This document shows positions 51,021-62,300 of a DNA stretch of 64,000 nucleotides, piece after piece. The translations under genes were made by a program, and so were the position numbers. Origin of the DNA: Sulfitobacter donghicola DSW-25 = KCTC 12864 = JCM 14565 (GTDB taxonomy: Bacteria; Pseudomonadota; Alphaproteobacteria; Rhodobacterales; Rhodobacteraceae); the NCBI RefSeq assembly GCF_000622405.1, contig NZ_JASF01000005.1:62001-126000 (forward strand), read 5' to 3'. Each line of letters opens with the position of its first letter. Within the stretch, counting starts at the first letter, position 1. The notes under the pieces were generated by a model, which did not search any database, was not told the DNA's origin, and saw nothing but the letters and a program-made list of their open reading frames with translations.

Positions 51021-53888
51021 TTATTCAGCAGCGGCGCGCGCGGTGAGCATCGGCTTGAGGTATTTGCCTGTATAACTTTCTTCGACCTCGGCGACCTGTT
51101 CAGGCGTGCCCGTTGCCACAACGCGCCCCCCGCCATCGCCGCCTTCTGGCCCGATATCAATGATGTGATCGGCTGTTTTCACCACGTCGAGGTTATGTTC
51201 GATCACCACGACCGAATTCCCCTGATCGACCAATTCATGCAGCACTTCCAACAGCTTGCGCACATCCTCGAAATGCAGACCCGTTGTCGGTTCATCCAGA
51301 ATATACAGGGTACGACCTGTCGAGCGTTTGCTGAGCTCTTTGCTTAGCTTGACGCGCTGCGCCTCGCCCCCTGACAGGGTGGTCGCCTGCTGGCCAACCT
51401 TGATATAGCCCAGACCAACGCGCATCAGCGCATCCATCTTTTCGCGGATCGACGGCACGGCGGTAAAGAACGCCTGCGCATCCTCGACCGTCATATCCAG
51501 CACATCGGCGATGCTTTTGCCCTTGAACTTGATTTCAAGCGTTTCGCGGTTATAGCGCGCGCCTTTGCAGGTTTCGCATTCCACATAGACATCCGGCAGG
51601 AAGTGCATCTCGATCTTGATCACACCGTCGCCCTGACAGGCCTCGCAGCGTCCGCCTTTGACGTTGAACGAGAAACGACCGGGCTTATAGCCACGCGCCT
51701 TGGCCTCTGGCAGGCCCGCAAACCAATCCCTGATGGGTGTAAAGGCCCCTGTATAGGTCGCAGGGTTTGACCGTGGCGTGCGGCCGATGGGGCGCTGATC
51801 AATGTCGATGACCTTGTCCAGATGCTCTAGCCCTTTGATCGTTTGGCAAGGCGCTGGCGTTTGACGGGCGCCGTTCAGGTTCATCGAGGCGGTTTTGAAC
51901 AAGGTCTCGATCGTAAGAGTGGATTTACCGCCCCCCGATACGCCTGTGACACAGACGAACTTGGCCAGTGGGAAATCAACCGTCACGTTTTGCAGGTTGT
52001 TGCCCGTGGCCTTGACCACCTGCACCTTCTTCTTGTTCCCTTTGCGCCGCGTGGCTGGCACGGCGATCTCGCGCGCGCCTGTGAGGTATTGTCCCGTGAC
52101 CGAGTTCGGGTCAGCGGCGACCTGCTCTGGCGTCCCATGACTAACCACTTGCCCGCCGTGCACCCCCGCCCCTGGCCCGATGTCAAAGACATAGTCGGCC
52201 TCGCGGATTGCCTCTTCGTCGTGTTCAACCACGATCACGGTATTACCCTGATTGCGCAGGTTCTTGAGCGTCAGCAACAGGCGGTCATTGTCGCGCTGGT
52301 GCAGCCCGATGGATGGCTCATCCAAGACGTAAAGAACCCCAGTTAACCCCGAGCCAATTTGAGAGGCCAAACGGATGCGTTGGCTCTCTCCGCCACTTAA
52401 TGTACCACTTGAACGTGCCAGCGTAAGATATTCTAATCCAACATTATTCAAGAATCCAAGGCGTTCACGAATTTCCTTCAAAATCGCTTTGGCGATCTCG
52501 TTTTTCTGAAGGGTCAGAGCCTCTGGAACTGTCTCGCACCACGCGAATGCTTCGCGGATCGACATCTGTACAACCTGCCCTGCATGCAGCAGATGCGCCT
52601 CTTTACCGATCTTTACGGCCAGTGCTTCGGGGCGCAGGCGATAGCCCTCACAGGTGCCGCAATGGCGGTTGTTCTGATAGCGCTCAAACTCTTCTCTGAT
52701 CCAGTTGCTATCGGTCTCGCGATAGCGGCGTTCCATGTTGGGGATCACCCCCTCAAAGACGCGGCTTACCTCATACACGCGCCCGCCCTCGTCATAGCGG
52801 AACTGGATTTCCTCTTTGCCCGATCCATAAAGAAAGATCTTTTGGATCTTGGCGTCGAGGTCTTTCCATTTGGTATTCGGGCTAAAGCCATAGTGTTTGG
52901 CAATCGCCTCAATGGTCTGTTTGAAATACGGGCTTTTGCCCTTGCGCCATGGTGCCAGCGCCCCGTCATAGATTTTCAGGTTCTGGTCGGGCACCACAAG
53001 ACGTTCGTCAAAGAACAGCTCTTTGCCCAGACCATCACAGGACGGGCACGCCCCGAAGGGCGCGTTAAAGGAAAACAGGCGCGGCTCGATCTCGGGGATG
53101 GTAAAGCCGCTCTCTGGGCAGGCGAATTTTTCGGAAAAGGTGAAACGCTCGGCCTCGCCCTCGCTGGGTGCGGTTTCCAGAATGGCAATGCCATCGGCCA
53201 GATCAAGAGCGGTGCGCAGGCTGTCGGCAAGGCGGGTTTCCAGCCCTTCCCGCACCACGATGCGGTCGACAACCACGTCGATGTCATGGCGGAACTTCTT
53301 GTCCAGCGTGGGTGGCTCGTCCAATTCATAGAATTCGCCGTTCACTTTGACCCGCTGGAAACCAGATTTGCGCAGCTCGAGGAATTCTTTGCGGTATTCG
53401 CCTTTGCGGTCGCGGATGATGGGGGCCAGCAGATAGGCGCGTGTGCCCTCCTCCATGGCCATGATGCGGTCGACCATGTCTTGGACCTGCTGGGCCTCGA
53501 TTGGCTTGCCTGTGGTCGGAGAATAGGGCGTGCCGACACGGGCGAATAGCAGACGCATATAGTCGTAAATCTCGGTCACGGTGCCGACGGTTGAGCGCGG
53601 GTTTTTCGAGGTTGTCTTTTGCTCGATCGAAATCGCAGGCGACAGACCCGAGATGTGATCGACATCGGGTTTTTGCATCATATCAAGGAATTGACGTGCA
53701 TAGGCGCTAAGGCTTTCGACATAGCGGCGCTGCCCTTCGGCATAGATCGTATCAAAGGCAAGCGAGGATTTGCCCGAGCCAGACAGCCCCGTAATCACCA
53801 CCAGCTGATCGCGCGGAATATCCACATCAATGCTTTTGAGGTTATGCTCGCGCGCGCCGCGGACTTCGATGTTCTTTAGCTCAGCCAT
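51021..53888 (-). CDS. uvrA: Excinuclease ABC subunit A
   Basis: 955 residues. Two ABC ATPase halves with Walker [14 protein letters not shown] and [13 protein letters not shown] (the usual Ser is Gly in the second), zinc sites CPSCDGLGK and CEACQGDG with CETCKG, and signature LSGGESQRI and LSGGEAQRV. It scans DNA for bulky damage with UvrB. A short AT-rich stretch at about 52380-52500 differs in codon use. A near-perfect SOS box lies 66 bases upstream. Confidence 0.97.
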   Translation of the reverse strand: MAELKNIEVRGAREHNLKSIDVDIPRDQLVVITGLSGSGKSSLAFDTIYAEGQRRYVESLSAYARQFLDMMQKPDVDHISGLSPAISIEQKTTSKNPRSTVGTVTEIYDYMRLLFARVGTPYSPTTGKPIEAQQVQDMVDRIMAMEEGTRAYLLAPIIRDRKGEYRKEFLELRKSGFQRVKVNGEFYELDEPPTLDKKFRHDIDVVVDRIVVREGLETRLADSLRTALDLADGIAILETAPSEGEAERFTFSEKFACPESGFTIPEIEPRLFSFNAPFGACPSCDGLGKELFFDERLVVPDQNLKIYDGALAPWRKGKSPYFKQTIEAIAKHYGFSPNTKWKDLDAKIQKIFLYGSGKEEIQFRYDEGGRVYEVSRVFEGVIPNMERRYRETDSNWIREEFERYQNNRHCGTCEGYRLRPEALAVKIGKEAHLLHAGQVVQMSIREAFAWCETVPEALTLQKNEIAKAILKEIRERLGFLNNVGLEYLTLARSSGTLSGGESQRIRLASQIGSGLTGVLYVLDEPSIGLHQRDNDRLLLTLKNLRNQGNTVIVVEHDEEAIREADYVFDIGPGAGVHGGQVVSHGTPEQVAADPNSVTGQYLTGAREIAVPATRRKGNKKKVQVVKATGNNLQNVTVDFPLAKFVCVTGVSGGGKSTLTIETLFKTASMNLNGARQTPAPCQTIKGLEHLDKVIDIDQRPIGRTPRSNPATYTGAFTPIRDWFAGLPEAKARGYKPGRFSFNVKGGRCEACQGDGVIKIEMHFLPDVYVECETCKGARYNRETLEIKFKGKSIADVLDMTVEDAQAFFTAVPSIREKMDALMRVGLGYIKVGQQATTLSGGEAQRVKLSKELSKRSTGRTLYILDEPTTGLHFEDVRKLLEVLHELVDQGNSVVVIEHNLDVVKTADHIIDIGPEGGDGGGRVVATGTPEQVAEVEESYTGKYLKPMLTARAAAE

Positions 53889-53953
53889 GTTGGGCCCCCT
53901 GTCGTTCCTATCGGATATAGGCGGGGTGGCGGGATTCTCCAATGGAAAAATGT

Positions 53954-53968
53954 GAACAAACAGTAAAC
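53954..53968 (-). promoter_or_regulatory. Candidate LexA box of uvrA
   Basis: On the minus strand, GTTTACTGTTTGTTC matches the alphaproteobacterial GTTC-N7-GTTC SOS box with one mismatch. Distance and orientation suit control of uvrA. Confidence 0.55.
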
Positions 53969-54025
53969 ATCGCATCTTTCACAGCAGAGCGGGCAAAAGA
54001 TAAACATCAATAGGAAGACGAGGAT

Positions 54026-54589
54026 TTAGCTGCGTTCAGCCATGGCCCATGCGCAAATCGGCATCTCGGGATCGTTTTCTATGTCGTCAACGCCTTCAAC
54101 GTATTCCGGCGGCCAAACCTCTTCGAGGTTGCGCTGCGCGACGTGGCGGTTGCCCCATTGATACGACTGGACCAAATGCTCCTCAAACCCGCATTCGATC
54201 AAGAAATTCTTTAACCCCCGCGCAGACCAACGCGAATTATCCATCGGCGCGGCGTGAAACGGCACATAAAACGGCACTGCCACCCAGAACTTGCCGCCCT
54301 TTTTCAGCATCTGGCGCACATGGCGGGTTGCAGTATAGGGGCGGTCCAGATGCTCCCACACTTGGTTCGCGAGGATCAGATCAAATTTGCGCGGCTTGCC
54401 CGATACAGGATCAAGGTAGGGTCCGGCGCAAATATCATATTCGGGATAACGGAACTGCGTATAGCTTTTGAAGGCAAACTGCTGGCCGTAGTGGCCTGAT
54501 ATCTCAGCTACTTTCAAGCGTTGAGGCTTGAGCTCTTGGATCATCTTGCGCGACGCAGGACCCATAACAACGCGATTCAGGCTTACCAT
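54026..54589 (-). CDS. SAM-dependent methyltransferase, type 11-like
   Basis: 187 residues. The central FDLILANQVWEHLDRPYTATRHVRQMLKKGGKFWVAVPF (cited as LANQVWEHLDRP and LKKGGKFWVAVPF) matches motifs post-I to III of class I methyltransferases. The N-terminal SAM-binding loop is weak (VAEISGHYG instead of the usual GxGxG). Substrate unknown. It lies after lpdA, separated by a hairpin. Confidence 0.78.
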   Translation of the reverse strand: MVSLNRVVMGPASRKMIQELKPQRLKVAEISGHYGQQFAFKSYTQFRYPEYDICAGPYLDPVSGKPRKFDLILANQVWEHLDRPYTATRHVRQMLKKGGKFWVAVPFYVPFHAAPMDNSRWSARGLKNFLIECGFEEHLVQSYQWGNRHVAQRNLEEVWPPEYVEGVDDIENDPEMPICAWAMAERS

Positions 54590-54605
54590 GGGTTGAGTAT
54601 GTCAG

Positions 54606-54639
54606 CGCCTGCGCGGGTCGTAAAGCACCCGCGCAGGCG
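54606..54639. terminator. Strong hairpin between lpdA and the methyltransferase gene
   Basis: CGCCTGCGCGGGT (54606-54618) pairs perfectly with ACCCGCGCAGGCG (54627-54639) over 13 bp, directly after the lpdA stop. No clear T-run on the minus strand. Confidence 0.75.
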
Positions 54640-54645
54640 AAAATC

Positions 54646-56040
54646 TTACATGTGGATGACTTTGCCATAGGCGTCCAAAACGGACTCATGCATCATCTCG
54701 GACAAGGTCGGGTGCGGGAAGACCGTGTTCATCAGGTCTTCTTCGGTGGTTTCCAGCTGGCGCCCCACCACATAACCTTGGATCAGCTCGGTCACTTCGG
54801 CACCGATCATATGAGCGCCCAGCAATTCGCCTGTCTTGGCGTCGAATACGGTTTTGATCAGCCCGCTTTCTTCGCCCAGTGCAATCGCCTTGCCGTTACC
54901 GATAAACGGGAAGCGCCCGACCTTTACCTCATACCCCAACTCTTTGGCTTTTGCCTCGCTATAGCCGACCGATGCCACTTGCGGGTGGCAATAGGTGCAG
55001 CCTGCGATGCTTTCGGGTTTGACGGGGTGGGCATGTTTACCAGCGATGAGTTCGGCAACCATCACGCCCTCATGAGAGGCCTTATGGGCCAGCCAAGGCG
55101 CGCCCGCGATGTCGCCAATGGCATAAAGCCCGTCAACACCTGTGCGGCAATATTCATCGGTGACAACATGGGTGCGGTCAATTTTGACACCAGCAGCCTC
55201 TAGGCCAAGCCCTTCAACATTGCCGACAATGCCGACAGCACTGATCACGGTGTCAAATTCATGGGTTTCCACCTTGCCACCCACTTCGATATGCGCGGTG
55301 ACCTTCCCTGCGGCGCGGTCCAGCTTTTTGACCATCGCCTTTTGCATGATCTTCATGCCCTGTTTTTCGAATGCTTTCTTGGCGAAGGTTGAAATCTCTT
55401 CATCCTCTACCGGCAGCACGCGGTCCATCACTTCGACAACAGTCGTGTCGGCACCCAGCGTGTTATAAAAGCTGGCGAATTCAATGCCAATCGCGCCCGA
55501 TCCGATGACCAGCAGCTTTTTCGGCATGTGGGGGGGCTGCAACGCGTGGCGATAGGTCCAGACCTGTTTGCCATCCGCCTCAAGGCCTGGAAGCTCGCGT
55601 GCGCGCGCGCCGGTTGCGACGATGATGTTTTTCGCGCTGAGCGTGTCTGTGCCCTTGTCCGTCTTGACGCTGACCTTACCTTTTGCGGCAATCGTGGCCT
55701 CGCCCATGACGACCGTTACTTTGTTCTTTTTCATCAGGTGGCCGATCCCGCCCGAGAGCTGCCCCGCCACTTTGCGCGAGCGTTTCACAACCGCGTCCAG
55801 ATCATAGTCGATCCCGTCAGCCTTTAGGCCGAATTCTTTCGCGCGGTGCATCAGGTGGAACACCTCGGAAGAGCGCAGCAGCGCTTTTGTCGGGATACAG
55901 CCCCAGTTGAGGCAGATCCCGCCGAGGTTTTCACGTTCGACAATACAGACCTTCATCCCCAGCTGTGCACCACGGATCGCGGCGACATAGCCGCCCGGCC
56001 CTGCACCAATCACAATTAGATCAAAGGATGAATCAGCCAT
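54646..56040 (-). CDS. lpdA: Dihydrolipoyl dehydrogenase
   Basis: 464 residues. FAD-binding VIGAGPGGYVAAIRGAQLG (cited in part), redox disulfide GGICLNWGCIPTK, NAD motif VIGSGAIGIEFA, second FAD motif GLYAIGDIAGAPWLAHKA, and the C-terminal HPHPTLSE-type FPHPTLSEMMHE with catalytic His. It is the E3 subunit of 2-oxoacid dehydrogenase complexes. No E1 or E2 gene is adjacent, so it may sit apart or be a shared copy. Confidence 0.96.
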   Translation of the reverse strand: MADSSFDLIVIGAGPGGYVAAIRGAQLGMKVCIVERENLGGICLNWGCIPTKALLRSSEVFHLMHRAKEFGLKADGIDYDLDAVVKRSRKVAGQLSGGIGHLMKKNKVTVVMGEATIAAKGKVSVKTDKGTDTLSAKNIIVATGARARELPGLEADGKQVWTYRHALQPPHMPKKLLVIGSGAIGIEFASFYNTLGADTTVVEVMDRVLPVEDEEISTFAKKAFEKQGMKIMQKAMVKKLDRAAGKVTAHIEVGGKVETHEFDTVISAVGIVGNVEGLGLEAAGVKIDRTHVVTDEYCRTGVDGLYAIGDIAGAPWLAHKASHEGVMVAELIAGKHAHPVKPESIAGCTYCHPQVASVGYSEAKAKELGYEVKVGRFPFIGNGKAIALGEESGLIKTVFDAKTGELLGAHMIGAEVTELIQGYVVGRQLETTEEDLMNTVFPHPTLSEMMHESVLDAYGKVIHM

Positions 56041-56132
56041 TTTGCACCTCGCGCAAGTCACTAGAAAAATTAGTTCACCCTTAAACTATAGAGATAAGTT
56101 CAGCAATGGCGAGAGCAACAAGGCAGCTATGC

Positions 56133-56170
56133 AAAAGCCCGCAAACACCATCGGGCGCTTGCGGGCTTTG
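56133..56170 (-). terminator. Terminator after the DUF924 gene
   Basis: AAAGCCCGCAA (56134-56144) pairs with TTGCGGGCTTT (56159-56169); on the minus strand TTTT ends the stem. Confidence 0.82.
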
Positions 56171-56194
56171 TGAAACAGCTGTGTAAATATTTAA

Positions 56195-56779
56195 TTAAGC
56201 TGCCAAATCCATTTGCAGCTGGCGCAACGTAAACCCGTAACCGCCCTGCGCGGCATAGTTTTTTTCTGCGCGCGTCTCCAACCGTCCCAACGCAGCATTG
56301 CGATAAGGAAAGCGGCCGAATTGGCGAATAACCTCGCGGTGGGCCTGCGCGTGCAGCAGGTTGCTCTGCCCCGTTTCGGGCAGCCGCTCGACCATCAGGC
56401 GGATGCAACGATCCTGATCACACAGGTTCTCTGAATGCATCAACGGCAGATAAAAGAACTGGCGCGTCGGCTCGTCGATCTTCATGTCCCAGCCTTTACA
56501 GATCGCGCGTTTAGCGATCGCAAGGGCGGCCGCGTCGGTCGCAAATGCATCGCCGCTATCGCGGAACATGTTGCGCGACAGCTGATCGGTCACGATCAAA
56601 TACGCCAATACACCGGATGGGTAGCTCAGCCAATGGTCCAGCTTGCCCTCCCGGCTTGCCTCCCATGTGGACAGAAACGTCTCACGGATTTCCGCGTCCA
56701 AAGCCGCATCAGAGTTATACCACCCCTTTGGCCCTACACGGTCTAACCAAAACTCTAGTACCTTATCGGGACCAACCAT
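56195..56779 (-). CDS. DUF924 family protein
   Basis: 194 residues. It starts VLEFWLDRVGPKGWYNSDAALD and contains GVLAYLIVTDQLSRNMFRDSGDAFATDAAAL (cited as LIVTDQLSRNMFR), FFYLPLMHSENL and QFGRFPYRNAALGR, the pattern of DUF924, a TPR-like alpha-helical fold of unknown role. GAGGTAAC lies upstream of the start. A CtrA-type box is 40 bases upstream. Confidence 0.9.
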   Translation of the reverse strand: MVGPDKVLEFWLDRVGPKGWYNSDAALDAEIRETFLSTWEASREGKLDHWLSYPSGVLAYLIVTDQLSRNMFRDSGDAFATDAAALAIAKRAICKGWDMKIDEPTRQFFYLPLMHSENLCDQDRCIRLMVERLPETGQSNLLHAQAHREVIRQFGRFPYRNAALGRLETRAEKNYAAQGGYGFTLRQLQMDLAA

Positions 56780-56818
56780 TGTTACCTCCTCCGCGCAAAA
56801 ATGCGCCTAACCCGTTCA

Positions 56819-56834
56819 GTTAAGGACAGATTAA
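56819..56834 (-). promoter_or_regulatory. CtrA-type box upstream of the DUF924 gene
   Basis: On the minus strand TTAATCTGTCCTTAAC fits TTAA-N7-TTAAC exactly, ending 40 bases before the DUF924 start codon. Confidence 0.6.
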
Positions 56835-56926
56835 ACTTTTATGAAACACACAAATTGCAACAAAAGCGTCACATTTAGCGCAACCATTTTTCGCGGCTGG
56901 GATTAGGTTTCCTTTAGGAAGCAAAT

Positions 56927-58249
56927 TCAGGGTGCATTTGCTGGCTCCTCAGCGGTCTCGGCCTCCTGAGCAAGGGCTTCTTCCTCAGCCAAAGCGGCTT
57001 CTTCCTCTTCGATTTCAGTCTCGATTGCGTATTCCTGCGCGATCTCAACAGCAACAGTCGTGGCTGTTGGGGGCATCGGAACATAAGATCCCGTGTCTTC
57101 GGCAGGCAAAGCCGAGCGAACAGTCGAGCGATAGCCCGCATAAAGGATGATCCCGCCAAAAAGAACCGCCGTAAACAAATAGAACCCCCCTGGCCCTAAT
57201 GACGTCCCCATGATCCACCCTGTGATCATCGGCCCCAAAATCGCGCCAAGCCCGTTGATAAAGATCAGCCCCCCCGAAGCCGCGACCATGTCGTCATGCT
57301 CAAGAAAGTCGTTCGTGTGCGCCATCAGCAAGGAATACAACGGGTTGGACATGCCCCCGACGACAAACGCCGACACAAGCAGCAACCAAAACACGCTGCC
57401 CAGAAACATGCCCATGAACGATCCGACAACACCGATGATCGAAACAATGATAATCAGGTATCGTCTGTCCATACGGTCGGAAATCCACCCGATCGGATAT
57501 TGCAGAACCACCGCCCCGATAAAGAAGGTCGCCACGAATGTGGAAATCTGGGGAACGCTCAGGCCCGCCTCTGAGCCATAAACCGATGACATCCCAAACT
57601 GAGCCGAGAAAATCCCCCCCAATAGAAACATGCCTACACAACCGAGCGGCGAAAAATTCATCAGCTCGCGCAGGCTCATCGGTTTGGTGGTTTCAAAAGC
57701 AGGTGTCGGCGTGATGCTGAGCAAAATAGGGGTGATTGCAAGGCTCACCAAGATGGATGGAATGATAAACAGGATAAAACCATCAGGTTCAGCCGTCAGC
57801 AAAAGCGCCTGTGAGGCCACAATACCAAAGGTCTGCACGATCATATAAAGAGACAGAGCTTTGCCGCGGTTCGAGTTATCTGCCGCGTTGTTCAACCAGC
57901 TTTCCGCCGTCACATAAACGGCTGAAAAGCAAAAGCCGATCAATATCCTGCCCAAGGTCCAAACAACGACGTTCGGGAAAGTCGGATAGATGATCATCAC
58001 CGCAGAAATCGCCGATGCAAGGGCGGCAAAAACCCGCACGTGGCCCACGCGCCGGATCATTTTAGGGGCAAGGCGAGAGCCGCCCAGAAACCCGACAAAA
58101 TAAGCAGACATAATAATAGACATCATAAAGGTATCAAACCCTTCGATGTCACCCCGAATACCCATCAATGTGCCCTGCATGCCGTTCCCGACCATCAAAA
58201 GGCACATGCCAAACAAAAGCGCCCAAGCGCTGGAGAGGACCTGAATCAT
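56927..58249 (-). CDS. MFS transporter with acidic C-terminal tail (YcaD-like)
   Basis: 440 residues. Twelve hydrophobic segments with MFS loop motifs: GGSRLAPKMIRRVGHVRVF between helices 2 and 3, and PIGWISDRMDRRYL between helices 8 and 9. The last 60 residues are cytoplasmic, Glu/Ala-rich and negatively charged, an uncommon extension. The substrate is unknown. Start 58249. Confidence 0.88.
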   Translation of the reverse strand: MIQVLSSAWALLFGMCLLMVGNGMQGTLMGIRGDIEGFDTFMMSIIMSAYFVGFLGGSRLAPKMIRRVGHVRVFAALASAISAVMIIYPTFPNVVVWTLGRILIGFCFSAVYVTAESWLNNAADNSNRGKALSLYMIVQTFGIVASQALLLTAEPDGFILFIIPSILVSLAITPILLSITPTPAFETTKPMSLRELMNFSPLGCVGMFLLGGIFSAQFGMSSVYGSEAGLSVPQISTFVATFFIGAVVLQYPIGWISDRMDRRYLIIIVSIIGVVGSFMGMFLGSVFWLLLVSAFVVGGMSNPLYSLLMAHTNDFLEHDDMVAASGGLIFINGLGAILGPMITGWIMGTSLGPGGFYLFTAVLFGGIILYAGYRSTVRSALPAEDTGSYVPMPPTATTVAVEIAQEYAIETEIEEEEAALAEEEALAQEAETAEEPANAP

Positions 58250-58322
58250 TGCGTTGCTCCGAAATTGTCACCTTAGCCGTAGCGGAACCGTTTTGGCGGT
58301 GTCCTGCTTGGCAGCGACCTTG

Positions 58323-59387
58323 TTAGTCGCTTTTACGCGCAGGAAGTAACAAGGATGCGTCACCGTATGAGAAAAAACGATAACCGGTTTTCACCGCATG
58401 GGCATAGATGTTGCGAATGGTTTCTTGGCCCATCAGGGCAGACACCAGCATCATCAACGTCGACTTTGGCAAATGGAAATTCGTCATCAGCGCATCCGCC
58501 ACGTTAAACTGGAACCCCGGTGTGATGAAGATATCTGTATCCCCTTCCCATGGGGCGATTTCGCCTTGGCGTCCTGCGGTTTCGATCAAACGCAGGGCCG
58601 TTGTGCCAACGGGGATCACGCGCCCGCCTTCGGCCTTGGTCTGGGCGATCTCTTGGGCGGCTTGCGCGCTGACCTGCCCCCATTCGGCATGCATCTTGTG
58701 ATCTGAAATATCATCAACCTTAACTGGCAGGAACGTCCCCGCGCCCACATGAAGGGTCACATAGGTAAAGGACACGCCCAAATCGCGCAGCTGTTGCAAT
58801 AGCGCGGCGTCAAAATGCAGCGATGCCGTTGGTGCGGCCACGGCCCCTGCCGTTTTTGCCCAGACGGTTTGATAGTCTGTTTTATCTTGGCTATCCGCAG
58901 GCCGTTTGGCCGCGATATAGGGCGGCAAAGGCATCGCCCCTGCCGCGTCTAGCGCAGTGTCAAAATCTTCACCCGTTAGGTTAAACCGCAGATAGGCAAG
59001 CCCCTGATCGATCCCTTCAAAAGTCGCGCTTAGCTCTGGCGAAAAAACGATCTCTTCGCCCTGTTTCAGCTTCTTTAGCGGTTTGACCAAAGCAGACCAC
59101 ACCCCCGCATCGGCCTGTGGCTCCAGCAGGGTTGCCTCGATTTTGGCCGAGACCGGCCCCTGCCCTGTTTCGCGATGGCGGGCTCCGGTGAGGCGCGCCG
59201 GAATAACGCGCGTATCATTCAGCACCAGCCGATCGCCCGCGCGCAGCCAACTGACCAGATCGGACACATGTTGATCATGGATCGCGTCTGCTTGCGCAAC
59301 CAATAGACGGGCCGAGCTGCGCGGCTGCGCGGGGCGCACTGCGATCAGCTCTTCGGGGAGGTCAAAATCAAAATCACTTAGCTTCAT
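58323..59387 (-). CDS. queA: S-adenosylmethionine:tRNA ribosyltransferase-isomerase
   Basis: 354 residues. QueA motifs: [23 protein letters not shown] (cited as [10 protein letters not shown]), [29 protein letters not shown] [16 protein letters not shown], and [30 protein letters not shown] (cited as [10 protein letters not shown]). It turns preQ1-tRNA into epoxyqueuosine-tRNA, after Tgt. It begins 11 bases after the upstream AsmA-like gene. Confidence 0.97.
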   Translation of the reverse strand: MKLSDFDFDLPEELIAVRPAQPRSSARLLVAQADAIHDQHVSDLVSWLRAGDRLVLNDTRVIPARLTGARHRETGQGPVSAKIEATLLEPQADAGVWSALVKPLKKLKQGEEIVFSPELSATFEGIDQGLAYLRFNLTGEDFDTALDAAGAMPLPPYIAAKRPADSQDKTDYQTVWAKTAGAVAAPTASLHFDAALLQQLRDLGVSFTYVTLHVGAGTFLPVKVDDISDHKMHAEWGQVSAQAAQEIAQTKAEGGRVIPVGTTALRLIETAGRQGEIAPWEGDTDIFITPGFQFNVADALMTNFHLPKSTLMMLVSALMGQETIRNIYAHAVKTGYRFFSYGDASLLLPARKSD

Positions 59388-59398
59388 AGAACCGCCCC

Positions 59399-62300
59399 CT
59401 AACGGCCTTCGTAGGCAGGTTCAACGCGGGTTTTCTGTGTTTCGTCCGGTTCAGGCAAAGTTTCGCCCTCAACGGCTGGCAATTCGGTTTTGGGCGCGCG
59501 CAACACATTGCGCAAACCACCTGGCGCCAGGACAGAAAGCGGGTTGATCGACACTTTCGGCTTTTTCGCCTCTCCCGTCAGGCGATAGTTAAAGCCAAGC
59601 AGCCCTTCGCCCTTGCGCGTGAAAAGCGAACCGATACCATTCAGCAGATAAACAGGTGTAATCACCCCCTGCATGGCAATCTGCCCTGTATCGGTGGCGT
59701 AAACCCCATCCACGGACAGCCCGAGCGAGGCCCCAACCGCGCTGCCCTCTTTGATCGTCATGCGACCAGGCGTGAGGCGAAACTCTCCCTCGACCTCATC
59801 GAAAAAGATGCCATCGCCGTTCATCTCATTCACCAGCCCGACAATCGAAAGGGAATTCACCAGCGCCGCCATAGAGGGCGCATCTTTGATCGAGACCCCA
59901 TCGATTTTGAGCTTGCCGTCGAACGCGCCGCCCTTGCCGACAGGCAGCAAAGACAAATCCAATGCGCCGCCAACGGCCTGTTGCAGGACACCGGCAGATT
60001 TCAAAACCCCTCCGGCATTCGATGAAGTCACCCGCACAGCCGTGCGCCCGTTTTGCGGCACCACGCGACCCGAAATGCCCGTGCCCCCGTTGATCCGTGC
60101 TTCGAACGGGCCATCCAACCCGCCCGTGGTTTGGAACGTACCCGCCAACCCCTGAAGCCAGATGGTATCGGTGACTTGCAAGCGGTTCAGACGCACCTGC
60201 ATAGGCGCCGCCGCCGAGCGCGCTTCGCCCCCTCCGCTGCTGTCACCACTGCCGCCAAATTCAGCGCGGCGCATATCAAGGCTGCCCGAGCGCACAACCA
60301 CCTGAGGCGAGCGCCCAGACCCGCGCCCGACCAAAGCGGCGCGCACATCCAGCCAATCCTTGAGCTTGAGCTGGGATAGTTCCATCACCCCTAGCCCGCC
60401 ATTTTTGGCCAAGGTGATATTCCCCTTTGCCGCCAAACCCGCAGCGTTCAAAGAGATGCTGGTGACTTCGGGCTGCGCCCCCAGCCGGATCGCCAAATCC
60501 ATTTGGCCCTTTGTGCCCGCGCTTTTGCGCCAGCCCAGCTGCGGGATTTGCAAGGTTGCGCCCTGCAACTGGCTGCTGATCGTCATCCTAGGGGATTGCC
60601 CTTTTTCAAAGTTGATCCCGATGCTGGCTGGGGTGCTGCCCTGCACCATGCCTTTGGGCAGCGCCACGTTAAACGCGCTCAGCGCCTGTGGCGTGATCTG
60701 CGCCGTCCCGCGCAGGGTGCTTTTGTTTGAACCCGCCCCGATGGGTTGGCGCCAACGCCCGTCAAAGGCCACGCCTTCCAAACTGCCCGCGCCAGCGATC
60801 TCGACCCCTTTGTTATTGGCGACAAGGGACATGCGTTTTGATTTCAGGCTGCGCCCGCTTATCAAACGGGTGCTGGACAGGTTCACCAGATCGCCCGTCA
60901 CGTCAAATTTGATGTCCGAAGGGCTGCCGCCACGTTTCAGTGGAAAGGCCAGCGTGCCTGTGGCAATCGCCTGCCCCTCGCCCAGATTGGTCGATAGCCC
61001 TGTCTTTTTCATCACCTCCATAGGAGGTTGGTCGATGGTCCATAATGCCGCCGTTAGCGAAGAGCGCGCATTCAGCCGAACAATCGCAGGCGCGCCGTCC
61101 TTGACCGTCGTATCGGGGATAATAAAGGCCGAGCGTTCAACCTGTACCGCGCCGCCACTGCCCGCCTGCACAACCCCTTCATCAACCGAGGCCACAAAGC
61201 GGGTGCCAACAAGGCTGGCGTGGCCACTGGCCTGCGTGATGGGCGGCAGGTTCTTTAGGAACTTCACATGGGCTGCTTGAAAATCAAAGGCCAGAAAAAG
61301 GCGTGGCTTTTCTTCGGGTTGGATGCGTAGGGCAAAGTCGGCATTGTTGATATCAGCGGAAATCAGGTTATTGACCAGCCAATTGCGGGTCTTGACCTTT
61401 ACCGGCTCTGGCCACAGCTCCATGATCCGTTCAGGCGTGAGGGTATCGGCCCGTGCATCCAGCGCCAGCTGCCAGCCTTCGGGCTTGGCCTCAAGCGTAC
61501 CAAAGGCGTGGCGGGTCTGGCCCTGATCAAAAACATCCAACCGCCCGATATCAATCTTGAAAGGCGCCGTCTGGAGTTTGAAATCAACTTCGGCTCCGTC
61601 CAGTTCGACAGGTTCGGGGTAATAATTCAGCGGGTTGGCGCGCAACTGGGTCACTTCAAATTGGCCAACCATGGTTTCCAGCGCGCCTTCGCGCAGCCCC
61701 GCCAAAGTGGCGGTGCCATTGGCGTTTGCTGTCACCCATTTGCTGCGCACTGACAGTTCGTCAAACACAATCAGCCCGTCGGCTGCATCATAGGTGAAAT
61801 AGCTGCGCGCCTGTTCAAACGGGATCGGGCGTGTTCCCTCATTGGGCTGCAACACGCCCTCGCCGATTTGCAATGTCGCACTTAATGGCGCCAGCGTGCC
61901 ATCCTCTGACACACCCGAGCGCACAGCGCCTGAAATCGGCGCCCGCAGCGCCCCAAGCCATGCAAAAGCGGGGCTTTGCGTGGCAATGTCACTGGCCGAT
62001 GCGTCCTTTAGCTGAACACCGAATTCTGCCTGTAGCGATCCGATCTCGCTGGTGAAATTCGCAGAAAGGGTTGTCGCGGCAGCGCCATCCCCCAAAACCG
62101 CAAGATCCGAGGTCACAACCAGCGCGCCGTCTTCGCGTTTTGCAATCAGCCGCCCACCATCAAGGGTAAAGGCCCGTTCTGCGCGCCGATCAATGAATTG
62201 CAACGTCAGGCCGCGCAGCTCGGCATGGGAAAGCGCGGCAAGGCCAGGCTGCTGCAGCGTCTCGTCAATACGTGAAACAAGCGCGCCAGGGGTATTGGCC

